Shown: positions 9,397 to 17,811 of the stretch, piece after piece
Position numbering within the stretch: position 1 is the first letter of the stretch
Layout: every line of letters begins with the position of its first letter
Assembly (NCBI RefSeq): GCF_003610805.1
Contig: NZ_RAPF01000006.1
Span: 248,001 to 312,000, forward strand
Length of the DNA: 64,000 bases
Source: Altericroceibacterium spongiae
GTDB taxonomy: Bacteria; Pseudomonadota; Alphaproteobacteria; Sphingomonadales; Sphingomonadaceae
Direction: 5' to 3'
Notes under the pieces: model-generated
Told to the model about the DNA's origin: nothing
Seen by the model: the letters and a program-made list of their open reading frames with translations, nothing else
The model's database searches: none
Position numbers and translations under genes: made by a program

Positions 9397-9469
9397 GGCT
9401 GTTTTCTCCTTTGCTCTCACCGCGCGATAGAGAATTGACAGTGCGTAATGCTTCGATCACGCTCGAACT

Positions 9470-10159
9470 ATGAGAGAAGGCCCCGATATCGCCCGTATCG
9501 CTTCGCTGATAGGCGATCCCGCCCGCGCGAATATGCTGACTGCATTGATGAGTGGCAAAGCGCTGACGGCGAGCGAGCTGGCGCAGGAAGCCGGCGTGAC
9601 CCTGCAAACGGCGTCGAGCCATCTAGCGAAGCTGACCGATGGCGGACTGCTGCGTCTGCGCAAACAGGGGCGGCACAGATATTTCGCGCTGGCCCATGAC
9701 GATGTGGCGCATGTGCTGGAAAATCTGATGGGGCTGGCCGTCAGTGCCGGTCATTTGCGTATGCGGACCGGGCCGAAAGACGGCGCCTTGCGCAAGGCGC
9801 GCATCTGCTACAATCACCTCGCTGGCGATATGGGCACGCGTATGTTCGACAGTTTGATGACGCAGCGGCATCTCGAACTCAATGAAAAGGGGATCGACCT
9901 TTCGGAGAGCGGTGTAGCCCTGATGCAGCATCTGGGTATCGATCTCGCCGCGCTCAGAGCGAAACGCTCCGCTTTATGCCGCGAATGTCTCGACTGGAGC
10001 GAACGTCGTACGCATCTTGCGGGCAGTCTCGGCCGTGCATTGCTCGAGCGTTTCGAACAAGCCGGCTGGGCCAGTCGTGATGCAAATTCCCGAGCGGTGC
10101 ATTTTACGCGCCGGGGAGAAAAGGCCTTCCGGGAGGCTTTCAGTATCGCGGAGCCATAA
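9470..10159 (+). CDS. ArsR-family winged-helix regulator with CxxC motif
   Basis: A 229-residue regulator: winged helix at about residues 8-75 (DPARANMLTAL, TLQTASSHLAKL), then a C-terminal domain with ICYNHLAGDMG (Cys113) and CRECLDWSERR (Cys170, Cys173). The CYxHLAG and CxxCLDWSER motifs mark a subfamily of ArsR proteins whose ligand is not well defined; the cysteines could bind metal or sense oxidants. It is divergent from the NIPSNAP/ABM pair and probably represses it. No ribosome-binding site is visible before the ATG, which may be leaderless. TTGACA at 9435-9440 could be a -35 box but I see no convincing -10. Confidence 0.88.
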   Translation: MREGPDIARIASLIGDPARANMLTALMSGKALTASELAQEAGVTLQTASSHLAKLTDGGLLRLRKQGRHRYFALAHDDVAHVLENLMGLAVSAGHLRMRTGPKDGALRKARICYNHLAGDMGTRMFDSLMTQRHLELNEKGIDLSESGVALMQHLGIDLAALRAKRSALCRECLDWSERRTHLAGSLGRALLERFEQAGWASRDANSRAVHFTRRGEKAFREAFSIAEP

Positions 10160-10225
10160 TGCCTGCATTCTCTGGCAAGCGCTCCCTCTAACGACAAGGC
10201 TGGAAAGCGATTCTGTTCTGAGTGT

Positions 10226-11239
10226 TCAGGAGCAGGGGGTGAAAAAGTACTCCAGATATGTCTCGAAAGGTTCAAGACCCACAGAGCGGCGTAAATCGGG
10301 CATTGCTGCTTTATCCTTGAGCGGCAAGGGAATGTACTTGCCATCTTTGCAGGTCACCTGTGTTGCATAGGTCTGGGTTCCGGTGAGCTTGAGCATGACC
10401 CGATCGTAAAGATAGGCATAGTGGCGCGAAGAGACTTCTCCGTTTTCCATCAGCGGCTCCATCAGTCGCAGAACCTGAAGCTGAAAGGCCGGATCGCGGT
10501 CGGCGTGTTGAGCCAGCAGCCAGGCATTTCCGGCCGCTTGCTTGCCTACGCGTGAAATTGTCGGCCAGCCTTGCTGCTGCACCACTTGTTTGAGCCAAGT
10601 CGTATTGGTCTCATCACGCCGCCCTATCTCAGCAAAAAGCAAAGCACGAAAAATCGGCTTCTGCTTGTCGGAGAGTGCGGGAACCCCGGGCGAATCCGGA
10701 GGGGCATCGATCCAGGCAACGGCGTTGCGCAGAACCTGCTCGGCCAGTGGTCGGTGCAATAGCGCATCAGCGAGCGAGTCAGAATGAGGCGAGGAATATT
10801 TCTCTGCTAAATCGATTGCGGCGAGCATTGCGTCGAACGGCGCGCGGGTGCTTTTGACCGTTGCCGAAAACTCGGCATAGTCGGAATAGATATCGATGGA
10901 CGGCCTTTCTGCCATTGCGCCGCATATTCCCGAAGCGGACCAGCCATTCCCACGTTCGGGATCGCTAATTCCCATCGCTTCGAGTTTGGCGAGAATGCGT
11001 TGTCGGTTCGCTGCACGACAGGCGTCAAGCCATTTCAGCGCTGCCGCATAGTTCTGTTTTTCTTCGGGAGTGGCCTCGGCAAAACCGCCGCGTAACCAGG
11101 CAAAGTCAGCGGGCCTTGCCATCTGTGCTTTGATGATAGGGGGTGGCTCGGGCGATGCGCGCCCGCAAGCAGGTGACGAAACGACGGAAGCGAACAAGAT
11201 GCCGACCGTTACTGGAAGCGATCTGATCAATCCCGGCAA
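10226..11239 (-). CDS. DUF6624 domain protein, exported
   Basis: A 337-residue protein with an N-terminal signal segment (about 1-27, ending near SSPACG). The C-terminal half carries the DUF6624 pattern: QGWPTISRVG, NAWLLAQHADRDPAFQ, SRHYAYLYDRVM, and a tail with YATQVTCKDGKYIPLP and VGLEPFETYLEYF. The function of DUF6624 is unknown. The start is a TTG at 11239 with GAAGAGG upstream. A Cys at the end of the signal segment could make it a lipoprotein, but the lipobox is poor. It is convergent with the ArsR gene and divergent from the SRPBCC gene. Confidence 0.78.
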   Translation of the reverse strand: MPGLIRSLPVTVGILFASVVSSPACGRASPEPPPIIKAQMARPADFAWLRGGFAEATPEEKQNYAAALKWLDACRAANRQRILAKLEAMGISDPERGNGWSASGICGAMAERPSIDIYSDYAEFSATVKSTRAPFDAMLAAIDLAEKYSSPHSDSLADALLHRPLAEQVLRNAVAWIDAPPDSPGVPALSDKQKPIFRALLFAEIGRRDETNTTWLKQVVQQQGWPTISRVGKQAAGNAWLLAQHADRDPAFQLQVLRLMEPLMENGEVSSRHYAYLYDRVMLKLTGTQTYATQVTCKDGKYIPLPLKDKAAMPDLRRSVGLEPFETYLEYFFTPCS

Positions 11240-11422
11240 GGCCAGATAACCTCTTCTTTGCGAGATGCGGAACCGTCACGTTAACTGCTCTGGAATGCGT
11301 TTTCAATCTGCAGGCCGATCCATCTGCCCGGCTGCAAAGAGGCAAGGTGGCAGTTGACGAGGTATAGGGAAGAAAACCCAATATGGGCAATTCCGATTGA
11401 CCTTCGATCCGCTCCGCTGCAA

Positions 11423-11444
11423 TTTTGTAAATGCATTTATAAAA
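11423..11444. promoter_or_regulatory. 22-bp near-perfect palindrome, candidate MarR operator
   Basis: The arms TTTTGTAAATG and CATTTATAAAA are complementary except for one base pair. The dyad ends 12 bp before the start of the SRPBCC gene, which is co-transcribed with a MarR regulator. Its size and position fit an autoregulatory MarR site. Confidence 0.55.
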
Positions 11445-11456
11445 AGGATGCTTTGG

Positions 11457-11888
11457 ATGGGTTTTGTGCATCGGATTGATATTGACGCTCCTGCCGGGAT
11501 CGTTTTCGCGTTTTACGAGGATGTGGGCGGCTGGCCGGACTGGGACAGGGACGTGCAGGCGGTAGATTTGCCCGGGGGACTGAAAGGCGGAGCCACCGGC
11601 TGGCTGAAAGCGCCCAGAGGTCCCAGGGTCAAAATCCGGGTGGCGGAGCTGGTGCCGGGCCGGTCTTTTATCATGGAAAGCAGGCTGCCATTCTGCCGGC
11701 TGCAATTCGGCCATGATTTGCAGCCGGACACCAGAGGGACTGTGGCGAGCCATTGGGTGCAATTTTTGGGACCGCTTGCATTCCTGTTCCGCAGGCTGAT
11801 GAGTAAGAGTATCAGGGCAAGCCTGCCGGAGACCCTGCTGGGGTTGAAGCGAGTGAGCGAAGGGAAAATTGTCGAAGGAACGCGATGA
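11457..11888 (+). CDS. SRPBCC (START-like) domain protein
   Basis: A protein of about 143 residues with the SRPBCC/polyketide-cyclase-like fold: the N-terminal strand VHRIDIDAPAGIVFAFYEDVGGWPDWD is diagnostic, with a long C-terminal helix. These proteins bind hydrophobic ligands in a deep pocket. I start it at the ATG at 11457, which has AAAGGA 8 bases upstream; 11448 (ATG) is possible, and the TTG at 11397 is unlikely because it lies upstream of the operator-like dyad. It overlaps the MarR gene by 4 bp, so the pair is one unit, perhaps with SRPBCC binding the compound that MarR senses (inference). Confidence 0.82.
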   Translation: MGFVHRIDIDAPAGIVFAFYEDVGGWPDWDRDVQAVDLPGGLKGGATGWLKAPRGPRVKIRVAELVPGRSFIMESRLPFCRLQFGHDLQPDTRGTVASHWVQFLGPLAFLFRRLMSKSIRASLPETLLGLKRVSEGKIVEGTR

Positions 11889-12337
11889 CGAAGGTGAAGG
11901 GAGATGATTCTTTGCCATGGCGGGAGATGTCCCGCTATGACGGGCCTCAGAGCAGTCCCGGCTTCGTTTTGTGGCATGGTTTCATGCGCTGGCAGCGTCA
12001 TCTGAACGCTTTGCTGAAACCGTTTGGTCTCACACAGCCGCAATTTGCGGTGCTGGCCACATGCGGCTGGCTGACGCGGGGCGGGCAGGAGGTGACGCAG
12101 CAGGCGATGGCCGATTTCCTCGATATGGATCGCATGCATATTTCGCAGATCGCCAGCCGGCTGGAGCGGGACGGACTGCTCTGCCGCAGTCCTTCGGTGG
12201 AGGATATGCGGGCCAAGCTGGTCTCGCTCACGCCAGCCGGACGGGAAAAGCTGGCCGAAGTGATGCCGGTTGCAGAAGCTTTCGACGAATCCTTCTTCGC
12301 CGGTGCCGCGCCTGACCGTACCTCGTTCCGGTTTTAG
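11885..12337 (+). CDS. MarR-family transcriptional regulator
   Basis: A 150-residue winged-helix regulator with the MarR layout: dimer helices at each end, TQPQFAVLATCGWL, a recognition helix in MDRMHISQIASRLERDGLL, and the wing SPSVEDMRAKLVSLTPAGR. It overlaps the SRPBCC gene by 4 bp and should repress or activate the pair through the 22-bp dyad at 11423-11444. MarR proteins respond to phenolic or other lipophilic ligands; the ligand here is unknown. It converges on the TetR gene, with only 12 bases between stops. Confidence 0.9.
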   Translation: MTKVKGDDSLPWREMSRYDGPQSSPGFVLWHGFMRWQRHLNALLKPFGLTQPQFAVLATCGWLTRGGQEVTQQAMADFLDMDRMHISQIASRLERDGLLCRSPSVEDMRAKLVSLTPAGREKLAEVMPVAEAFDESFFAGAAPDRTSFRF

Positions 12338-12349
12338 GCTCAGGACCTG

Positions 12350-13045
12350 TTATGGTGGCGGTGAAGCCATGGCGCGAAACATCTGCAAGGCTGCGCCGTT
12401 TAGCCGCCTTGCTTCGCTTTCATCGAGATCCTGCCAGTTTTCGGCGAACCAGCGATCGGTTTCGAGTGCCATGGTGAACAGCACCGGTTTGAGCAGGGAA
12501 GCGGGCATATCTTCACGCACTGCACCGAGCGACTGGCCAAGCGCGATGAGGCCATCGAAACGGTCGCGGATAAAGCTCTGCGGCAGAGAGTGACGGCTTG
12601 TTTCGCTCTCGTAAAAGCTGCGCGCGAGGCAAGCGAGCGTGGGATGTTCGATCAGAACGGTGGAAATGCGGACGAAAAGCGCTTCCACCCGCTTCCAGAA
12701 AGCCCGGGCATCTACAGGCGCGCCGAAGGTGAAATCGAGCGCGGTGACAAAGCGCTGAAAGGCCCGTTCCATCACCGCCCCATAAAGATCGGCCTTATCG
12801 GCAATGTAATAATAAGCCTGACCCTTGCTCATCCCTGCCGATGCCAGAATGCGGTTGAGCGACGCTGCGGCAAAGCCGTGTGCGGCAAATTCGGTTTCGG
12901 CCGGATCGAGCAATTGCGCCCGGCGCTCTTCGGGCAGCGCCCAAAGCCGCGCGCGGGGGCTGTCCGGATGAGGCCTGTCCGGATGGGGGCTGGCCGGGCG
13001 GGGATTGGCCGGTTGTGCATTGGTGGGCGTAATGGGTTTAGCCAT
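12350..13045 (-). CDS. TetR-family transcriptional regulator
   Basis: A 231-residue repressor with a Pro-rich N-terminal tail (about residues 1-35, repeated P-H-P-D segments), then a TetR helix-turn-helix (EERRAQLLDPAETEFAAHG, LNRILASAGMSKGQAYYYIADKADLY), and an all-alpha ligand domain. I use the ATG at 13045; the reading frame is open further upstream, but that part is a shadow of the VOC gene. It overlaps the end of the VOC gene by 8 bp and is its likely repressor, through the palindromes at 13612-13646. The proline-rich tail is unusual for the family. Confidence 0.9.
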   Translation of the reverse strand: MAKPITPTNAQPANPRPASPHPDRPHPDSPRARLWALPEERRAQLLDPAETEFAAHGFAAASLNRILASAGMSKGQAYYYIADKADLYGAVMERAFQRFVTALDFTFGAPVDARAFWKRVEALFVRISTVLIEHPTLACLARSFYESETSRHSLPQSFIRDRFDGLIALGQSLGAVREDMPASLLKPVLFTMALETDRWFAENWQDLDESEARRLNGAALQMFRAMASPPP

Positions 13046-13601
13046 CGGCGCTGTTCCGATGGCGTGCTGGGAGCCTACGCATCGCGGTTTCCATGAAGGA
13101 ACCATGCCATTCGGGATGCTCGGCCGCAGCCTGTTTCGCGGCACGGCGGAAACGCATCCAGGCTGCCGGTGTGGGCAGGCGCGGAATATGCGCCAGTTCC
13201 CAGTGAATGCCATTGATCGGGTCTTCGAAAAACACCCCGTAATAGCCCGGCGCATAGATCGGATATTCGGCCGGTGGATCGGACACGGAAAGATTGTTGG
13301 CCAGAAGAAATTCACGATGGAAATCATCCACCTCGCGCGCATTCTTTGCCCATAGGGCAATATGGTGAATGCCCGTTGCACGGTCGGCATGATCGAGCTT
13401 GCCGCCGCTCTTTGCCGGCTGGATGCCGATATAGCTGTGGGGAAAAGGAAAGCGCGCCATGTAATAGGTGGAGCGATAGCCGAGATCGAGCGTCCAGAAG
13501 CTCTTATAGCCGAGCCAGCCGAACATCCGGTCATAGAAATCGACCGAATTTTCGTAATCAAGCACTGAAAATTCCACATGATTGACACCGCGCCAGCGCA
13601 T
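13038..13601 (-). CDS. VOC (glyoxalase/dioxygenase) superfamily protein
   Basis: A 187-residue protein with vicinal-oxygen-chelate signatures: VNHVEFSVLDYENSVDFYDRMF at the N-terminus, GIHHIALWAKNAREVDDFHREFL in the second module, and a metal-ligand-type Glu near GIHWELAHIP. Members bind a divalent metal and include glyoxalases, extradiol dioxygenases and resistance proteins. AAGGAGG lies just before the ATG at 13601. It is the first gene of a two-gene unit with the TetR regulator and sits directly behind a strong promoter with operator dyads, so the TetR ligand is probably its substrate or a relative of it. Confidence 0.85.
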   Translation of the reverse strand: MRWRGVNHVEFSVLDYENSVDFYDRMFGWLGYKSFWTLDLGYRSTYYMARFPFPHSYIGIQPAKSGGKLDHADRATGIHHIALWAKNAREVDDFHREFLLANNLSVSDPPAEYPIYAPGYYGVFFEDPINGIHWELAHIPRLPTPAAWMRFRRAAKQAAAEHPEWHGSFMETAMRRLPARHRNSADG

Positions 13602-13611
13602 ATCGTCCTCC

Positions 13612-13655
13612 TTAGACCAGTGGTCTAAATATAGATCGGCGGTCTAAAATGACAA
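13612..13655 (-). promoter_or_regulatory. Promoter with tandem TetR operators for the VOC-TetR unit
   Basis: Read on the minus strand, TTGTCA (13655-13650) and TATATT (13633-13628) are separated by 16 bases, a good sigma70 promoter. The perfect 17-bp palindrome TTAGACCAGTGGTCTAA (13612-13628) starts at the -10 box, and an imperfect copy TAGATCGGCGGTCTA (13632-13646) fills the spacer; their centres are 19 bp apart. This is a textbook arrangement for TetR autorepression. Confidence 0.72.
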
Positions 13656-13735
13656 GAGCCAACAGGAAACCCGTTTGTGACGGTGCCGCTGGTTAAGCGA
13701 ATAGGGGGGAGGGCGCAGGATACCGCACCGGTCTG

Positions 13736-14584
13736 TCAGACAGGGGTAAGCGACCGTTCGAAAGATGCGCTTGCCGCCTGTCCGGGCGTTGCGGCATAGA
13801 AAACCAGCCGGAGATGTTTCTCTTCATCCACCGTGAAGGAGGAGTGATCGAAATCGACCGGGCCGATTCCGTCAATCAGAAAGCACCGCCGCCCTTCGCA
13901 GCGGCCATGGACATCGTGGCGGTGCCACAATTGCGCAAAGGCAGGGGACGTGCGTTCCAGCGTGTCCACCAGAGCGCGCATATCGGCATCGTCCGGAGCT
14001 CTTGCATAATCGCGCCTGAAGCTGGCCAGAATTTGCGGGGCCTGACGATCCCACTCCGCGATCTTCGCGCTGAGTCTGGTATCGGCGAACAGCATCCACA
14101 GCATATTCCGTTCCGCAGGCTCGCGCCGGTCGAAACCGAAAAGCTGCCGGGCAGCGGCGTTCCACCCGATGACATCCCAGCGCAAATTCATCACGTAAGC
14201 GGGGCGCAGCGGCAGATCGTCGAGCAGCCGTCGGACCAGCGGCGGCAATTCGCAAAAGGCGCGACTGGCAACCGCAGGCGGGCGTTGATGGGCAAGCAGG
14301 AACAGATGCCGCCTTTCGACTTCATCGAGTTTGAGCACGCGCGCCACATTGTCGAGGAAGGCGGAAGACACGGTGATTGCCCGGCCCTGTTCGAGCCAGG
14401 TGTACCAGGTCATTCCCACACCGGCGAGTGCGGCCACTTCTTCCCGGCGCAGACCGGGCGTGCGGCGCCTTTTGCCCGACGGAAGCCCGACATCGAGCGG
14501 CGAGAGGCGTTCCCGGCGCTGGCGCAGAAAATCGGCCAGTTCGCTACGGGTGCGGTCGAGACGGCTTGCGGGGCTATCGCTCAT
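13736..14584 (-). CDS. XRE-family regulator with MmyB-like ligand domain
   Basis: A 282-residue regulator: helix-turn-helix at about residues 12-85 (LADFLRQRRERLSPLDVG, RTPGLRREEVAALAGVGMTWYTWLEQGR), followed by a PAS-like MmyB domain (PAYVMNLRWDVIGWNAAARQLFG, RNMLWMLF) that is thought to bind a small hydrophobic ligand. It is divergent from an MFS exporter with 74 bases between them, and presumably controls it. The start codon lies inside one of two direct repeats (CTGTTACTATG on this strand) and has no ribosome-binding site, which suggests a leaderless transcript. Confidence 0.9.
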   Translation of the reverse strand: MSDSPASRLDRTRSELADFLRQRRERLSPLDVGLPSGKRRRTPGLRREEVAALAGVGMTWYTWLEQGRAITVSSAFLDNVARVLKLDEVERRHLFLLAHQRPPAVASRAFCELPPLVRRLLDDLPLRPAYVMNLRWDVIGWNAAARQLFGFDRREPAERNMLWMLFADTRLSAKIAEWDRQAPQILASFRRDYARAPDDADMRALVDTLERTSPAFAQLWHRHDVHGRCEGRRCFLIDGIGPVDFDHSSFTVDEEKHLRLVFYAATPGQAASASFERSLTPV

Positions 14585-14615
14585 AGTAACAGGATAATTT
14601 GTTCCATAGTAACAG
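14582..14615. promoter_or_regulatory. Direct repeats CATAGTAACAG between regulator and exporter
   Basis: CATAGTAACAG occurs at 14582-14592 and again at 14605-14615, 23 bp apart (about two helical turns). The first copy contains the start codon of the XRE-MmyB gene. This is the best candidate operator for that regulator, serving both divergent genes. Confidence 0.55.
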
Positions 14616-14658
14616 CGTAGAAGCTGTGTGAGGCGGCGGCAAGATTATTGGAGCTGCC

Positions 14659-16131
14659 ATGACACATCATCCATCGCCTGCATGTCCTGACCGGATTGCT
14701 GCATCGCCCGCACAATCGCCCGCGCGCCCCTCACCGCTGGTACTGGCCATTCTGCTGCTGGGCGGATTTATCACCGTTTTCGATCTGTTCGTCGTCAATG
14801 TCGCGATCCCTTCGATACAGAAAGACCTGAATGCCGGTTTCGCCGAGATGGGCTTCGTGATTGCCGGATATGAGCTGGCTTTCGGTGTATTGCTGATCGC
14901 GGGAGGCAGGCTGGGGGACCGGCATGGTCGCCGCCGGCTGTTCGCGCTCGGCATGGCCGGATTTGCCGTCTCATCTTTTTTGTGCGGTATCGCGCCTGAT
15001 GCCCATAGCCTGATTGCCGCCCGGCTGGTGCAGGGTGCCGCAGCGGCAATCCTGTTTCCGCAGGTCTATGCGCTGTTACGGGTGCTGTATGACGAAGCCG
15101 GGCGCAGCCGGGCTTTCGGTCTGCTCGGCATGACACTGGGTTTTGCCGCCATAGCCGGGCAGATATTGGGCGGGCTGGTCGTGGAGAGCGACCTGTTCGG
15201 CTCCGGCTGGCGCATGATTTTCCTGATCAATCTGCCCATCGGCCTGCTGGCCGCAATGGCGGTGCGGATCATGCCCGAATCCCGGTCCCCCGCTGCGCTT
15301 CATATCGACTGGCCGGGAATAGGGCTGGCGACAGCCGGGTTGCTGCTGCTTTTGCTGCCGCTTCTCGAAGGTCCGAATGCCGGATGGCCGCTCTGGACCG
15401 GGGCAAGCATAGCCGCTTCTGCGCTTTGCCTGCTAGCCTTTATGCGGTGGGAGCGCGCGGTGGCGAAGCGCGGCGGCGATCCGGCAATAGACCTTACATT
15501 GTTTCGCAGCAGCGGCTTTTCGGCAGGGGCGCTGGTGGTGCTGCTGATCTATTCCACCGCGACATCGCTATTCTTGTGTTTCGCGCTGCTGGTGCAGTCC
15601 GGCCTCGGTCTTACACCGTTCGAAGCGGGAACGCTCTTCGCGCCTGCCAGTGTCGGTTTCGTGGTTGCCTCTCTCCTGGCGCCGCGTCTGGTCAGGCGGC
15701 TGGGCCGGATCGGTATAGCGGGCGGAGCGCTCGTCTATGCTGCCGGAATCGGCTGGATGATCTGGACAGCGGCGGGCCTGACGGGCCGGTCCGATGCGCT
15801 TGCCCTGTTGCCCTCGCTGATCCTGTTCGGATTCGGGCAGGGCCTCTCCATGACACCGCTGCTCAATCTGGTGATCGGCTATGTCGAAGAACGTCATGCC
15901 GGAATGGCCGCCGGGATCATTTCCACGATGCAGCAGGTGGGCGGTGCCTTTGGTGTGTCCATTGTCGGCATTTTCTTTGTGACGATTCTGGATGGAGAAA
16001 ATGCGGCAGGGATCGATCGGGCAGAGCGTTACGCTGCCGCTTTTTCCGGGGCAATGCTGTATAATCTGGGGGCGGTGCTGCTTGCCGCTGTTCTGATTGC
16101 CGCCATCGCGCGGCGGCCGGTCAAAGAATAA
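14659..16131 (+). CDS. MFS drug:proton antiporter, DHA2 (14-TMS, EmrB/QacA) type
   Basis: A 490-residue inner-membrane transporter with about 14 hydrophobic segments, the DHA signature VVNVAIPSIQKDL (45-57), and motif A AGGRLGDRHGRRR (81-93). It uses the proton gradient to expel drugs or toxic organics. It is divergent from the XRE-MmyB regulator, and the shared direct repeats suggest induction by its substrate. GGAG lies 7 bases before the ATG. No membrane-fusion partner is adjacent, so it probably works alone. The 197 bases downstream hold only weak hairpins (for example AAGCC/GGCTT around 16206-16225). Confidence 0.9.
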   Translation: MTHHPSPACPDRIAASPAQSPARPSPLVLAILLLGGFITVFDLFVVNVAIPSIQKDLNAGFAEMGFVIAGYELAFGVLLIAGGRLGDRHGRRRLFALGMAGFAVSSFLCGIAPDAHSLIAARLVQGAAAAILFPQVYALLRVLYDEAGRSRAFGLLGMTLGFAAIAGQILGGLVVESDLFGSGWRMIFLINLPIGLLAAMAVRIMPESRSPAALHIDWPGIGLATAGLLLLLLPLLEGPNAGWPLWTGASIAASALCLLAFMRWERAVAKRGGDPAIDLTLFRSSGFSAGALVVLLIYSTATSLFLCFALLVQSGLGLTPFEAGTLFAPASVGFVVASLLAPRLVRRLGRIGIAGGALVYAAGIGWMIWTAAGLTGRSDALALLPSLILFGFGQGLSMTPLLNLVIGYVEERHAGMAAGIISTMQQVGGAFGVSIVGIFFVTILDGENAAGIDRAERYAAAFSGAMLYNLGAVLLAAVLIAAIARRPVKE

Positions 16132-16328
16132 GGGCCTGACGCAAGCGTGCGACATGCCACTCTTAAGGGGGCGCAGGAAACGCTTTTTTGAAGCGATTGG
16201 ATACAAAGCCTTGGGAAGGGGCTTCGCTTTATATCCAAGTCCGTGCATGATGGTTCCTGCGCCTGCCCTATCGGCCGGACGACCGATATCGGGCGCTGGT
16301 TTCCATATGGTGACGGGAGGACCAGCCA

Positions 16329-17672
16329 ATGACCAAGACAACCTATCTCGCCCCGCTTCTGGCCTGCCTTTGTGCGACCTCCGCTCTGACTGCAAGCCCG
16401 GCTTCCGCCGCGACCGATCCCGCAGCCGATCTGGCCGCGATCGATAAAGTGTTCGAACAGGACTATCCACAGCTCGAAGCGATGTATCGGGATATTCACG
16501 AACATCCCGAAATCGGCTTTCATGAAACGCGCACAGCGGCGCTGCTGGCAGGAAAGATGCGCGAACGCGGTTTTACGGTGACGGAGAAAGTCGGCGGCAC
16601 CGGGATTGTCGCGATCTATCATAATGGCGAAGGGCCGACCGTGATGGTCCGCACAGAACTCGACGCTTTGCCGATGGCCGAAAGAACCGGGCTGCCTTAT
16701 GCCAGCCAGTATACGCAGGACATCGATGGCGAGGTAACGCCCACTATGCATGCCTGCGGGCATGATGTGCATATGGGCTGGTGGGTCGGCACGGCCGATG
16801 CGCTGCTGGCGATGAAAGACAAATGGCACGGCACGCTGATGTTTATCGGTCAGCCTGCCGAAGAGACTGTTGGCGGCGCCAGAGCCATGCTTGACGATGG
16901 TCTGTTCGAACGTTTTCCCAAACCCGATTACGGTTTTGCCGCCCATGTCTTTCCCGGGCCTCTGGGGCAGGTCACGATGAAGGAAGGCACGGTTTCCTCC
17001 GCTTCGGATCAGTTGCGGATCACTTTCCATGGCAAGGGTGCCCATGGTTCCATGCCCGCTGAAAGTATCGATCCCATCGTGATGGGCAGCCATTTCGTTT
17101 CCGATGTTCAGACGATCCGCGCCCGCGAAGTCGATCCGACCAAATTCGGGGTGATTACGGTGGGCAGTTTCCATGCCGGTTCGGCACCCAACATCATTCC
17201 CGATGATTCGGTGCTCCAGCTTACTTTGCGTTCGCACGATCCCGCAGTGCGTCAGCAATTGCTCGACGGCGTGGACAAAACCGCCAGGGCCGTGGCCCTG
17301 ATGGCGGGGGCACCCGAACCGGAAATCGATTATATGTATGGGACGGCAGCGGTGCGCAACGATGTTTCCCTGACCGATAAGGTCGCTGCGGTGATCCGCC
17401 CGGCGCTGGGCGATCAGGCGGTGCTGGAGCCCGAATATGCCGATCCCGGCCCGGCGAGCGAGGATTATTCCGAATTTGTCGAGGCTGGCGTGCCGTCGGT
17501 CTTCATGAGCGTGGGCGGTTATGCACCGGAGACGATTGCCCGCTATAAGGAAGAGGGCAAAGCTTTGCCGGTCAATCACTCGCCGCTTTTCGCACCCGAT
17601 CCGCGCGGTTCGATCAAGGCGGGAACCGAAGCGCTGACGCTGGCGGTTCTGGCGGTGGCTGGCACCTCTTAA
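16329..17672 (+). CDS. Secreted M20 family amidohydrolase (aminoacylase-like)
   Basis: A 447-residue zinc hydrolase of the M20D group, which includes N-acyl-amino-acid hydrolases. A signal peptide ends near residue 28 (ASA-AT), so it is periplasmic. Metal and catalytic motifs are present: RTELDALPM (108-116), MHACGHDVHMG (140-150), and QPAEET (175-180). A ribosome-binding site GGGAGG precedes the ATG. A strong terminator at 17721-17755 separates it from the NylC-like operon, so it is a single-gene unit; it could still contribute to amide breakdown in that pathway, but it has none of the 19-bp dyads. The substrate is unknown. Confidence 0.9.
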   Translation: MTKTTYLAPLLACLCATSALTASPASAATDPAADLAAIDKVFEQDYPQLEAMYRDIHEHPEIGFHETRTAALLAGKMRERGFTVTEKVGGTGIVAIYHNGEGPTVMVRTELDALPMAERTGLPYASQYTQDIDGEVTPTMHACGHDVHMGWWVGTADALLAMKDKWHGTLMFIGQPAEETVGGARAMLDDGLFERFPKPDYGFAAHVFPGPLGQVTMKEGTVSSASDQLRITFHGKGAHGSMPAESIDPIVMGSHFVSDVQTIRAREVDPTKFGVITVGSFHAGSAPNIIPDDSVLQLTLRSHDPAVRQQLLDGVDKTARAVALMAGAPEPEIDYMYGTAAVRNDVSLTDKVAAVIRPALGDQAVLEPEYADPGPASEDYSEFVEAGVPSVFMSVGGYAPETIARYKEEGKALPVNHSPLFAPDPRGSIKAGTEALTLAVLAVAGTS

Positions 17673-17720
17673 ACAGCAGCAAAAAATTCAGCCGGAAAAC
17701 GGTATCGACCGGAGCGCGAG

Positions 17721-17755
17721 AACGGTCCGCATCCTTTCGTGATGCGGGCCGTTTT
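17721..17755 (+). terminator. Intrinsic terminator after the M20 gene
   Basis: AACGGTCCGCATC (17721-17733) pairs with GATGCGGGCCGTT (17741-17753) in a 13-bp stem with one G-U pair and a 7-base loop; TT follows, completing a TTTT run. Confidence 0.8.
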
Positions 17756-17811
17756 GCGTCTCGCCTGTCTCGACATTGTAGCATGTTGCCGAGAGGGCCA
17801 TAATGGCAGAA

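Noticed and set aside
13046-13588. N-terminal extension of the TetR frame
   Set aside because: This part is the out-of-frame reading of the VOC gene; the TetR domain begins after the ATG at 13045.
16029-17579. A 516-codon frame on the minus strand across the M20 gene
   Set aside because: It is the antisense shadow of a clear M20 amidohydrolase with intact motifs; the minus-strand product shows no domain.
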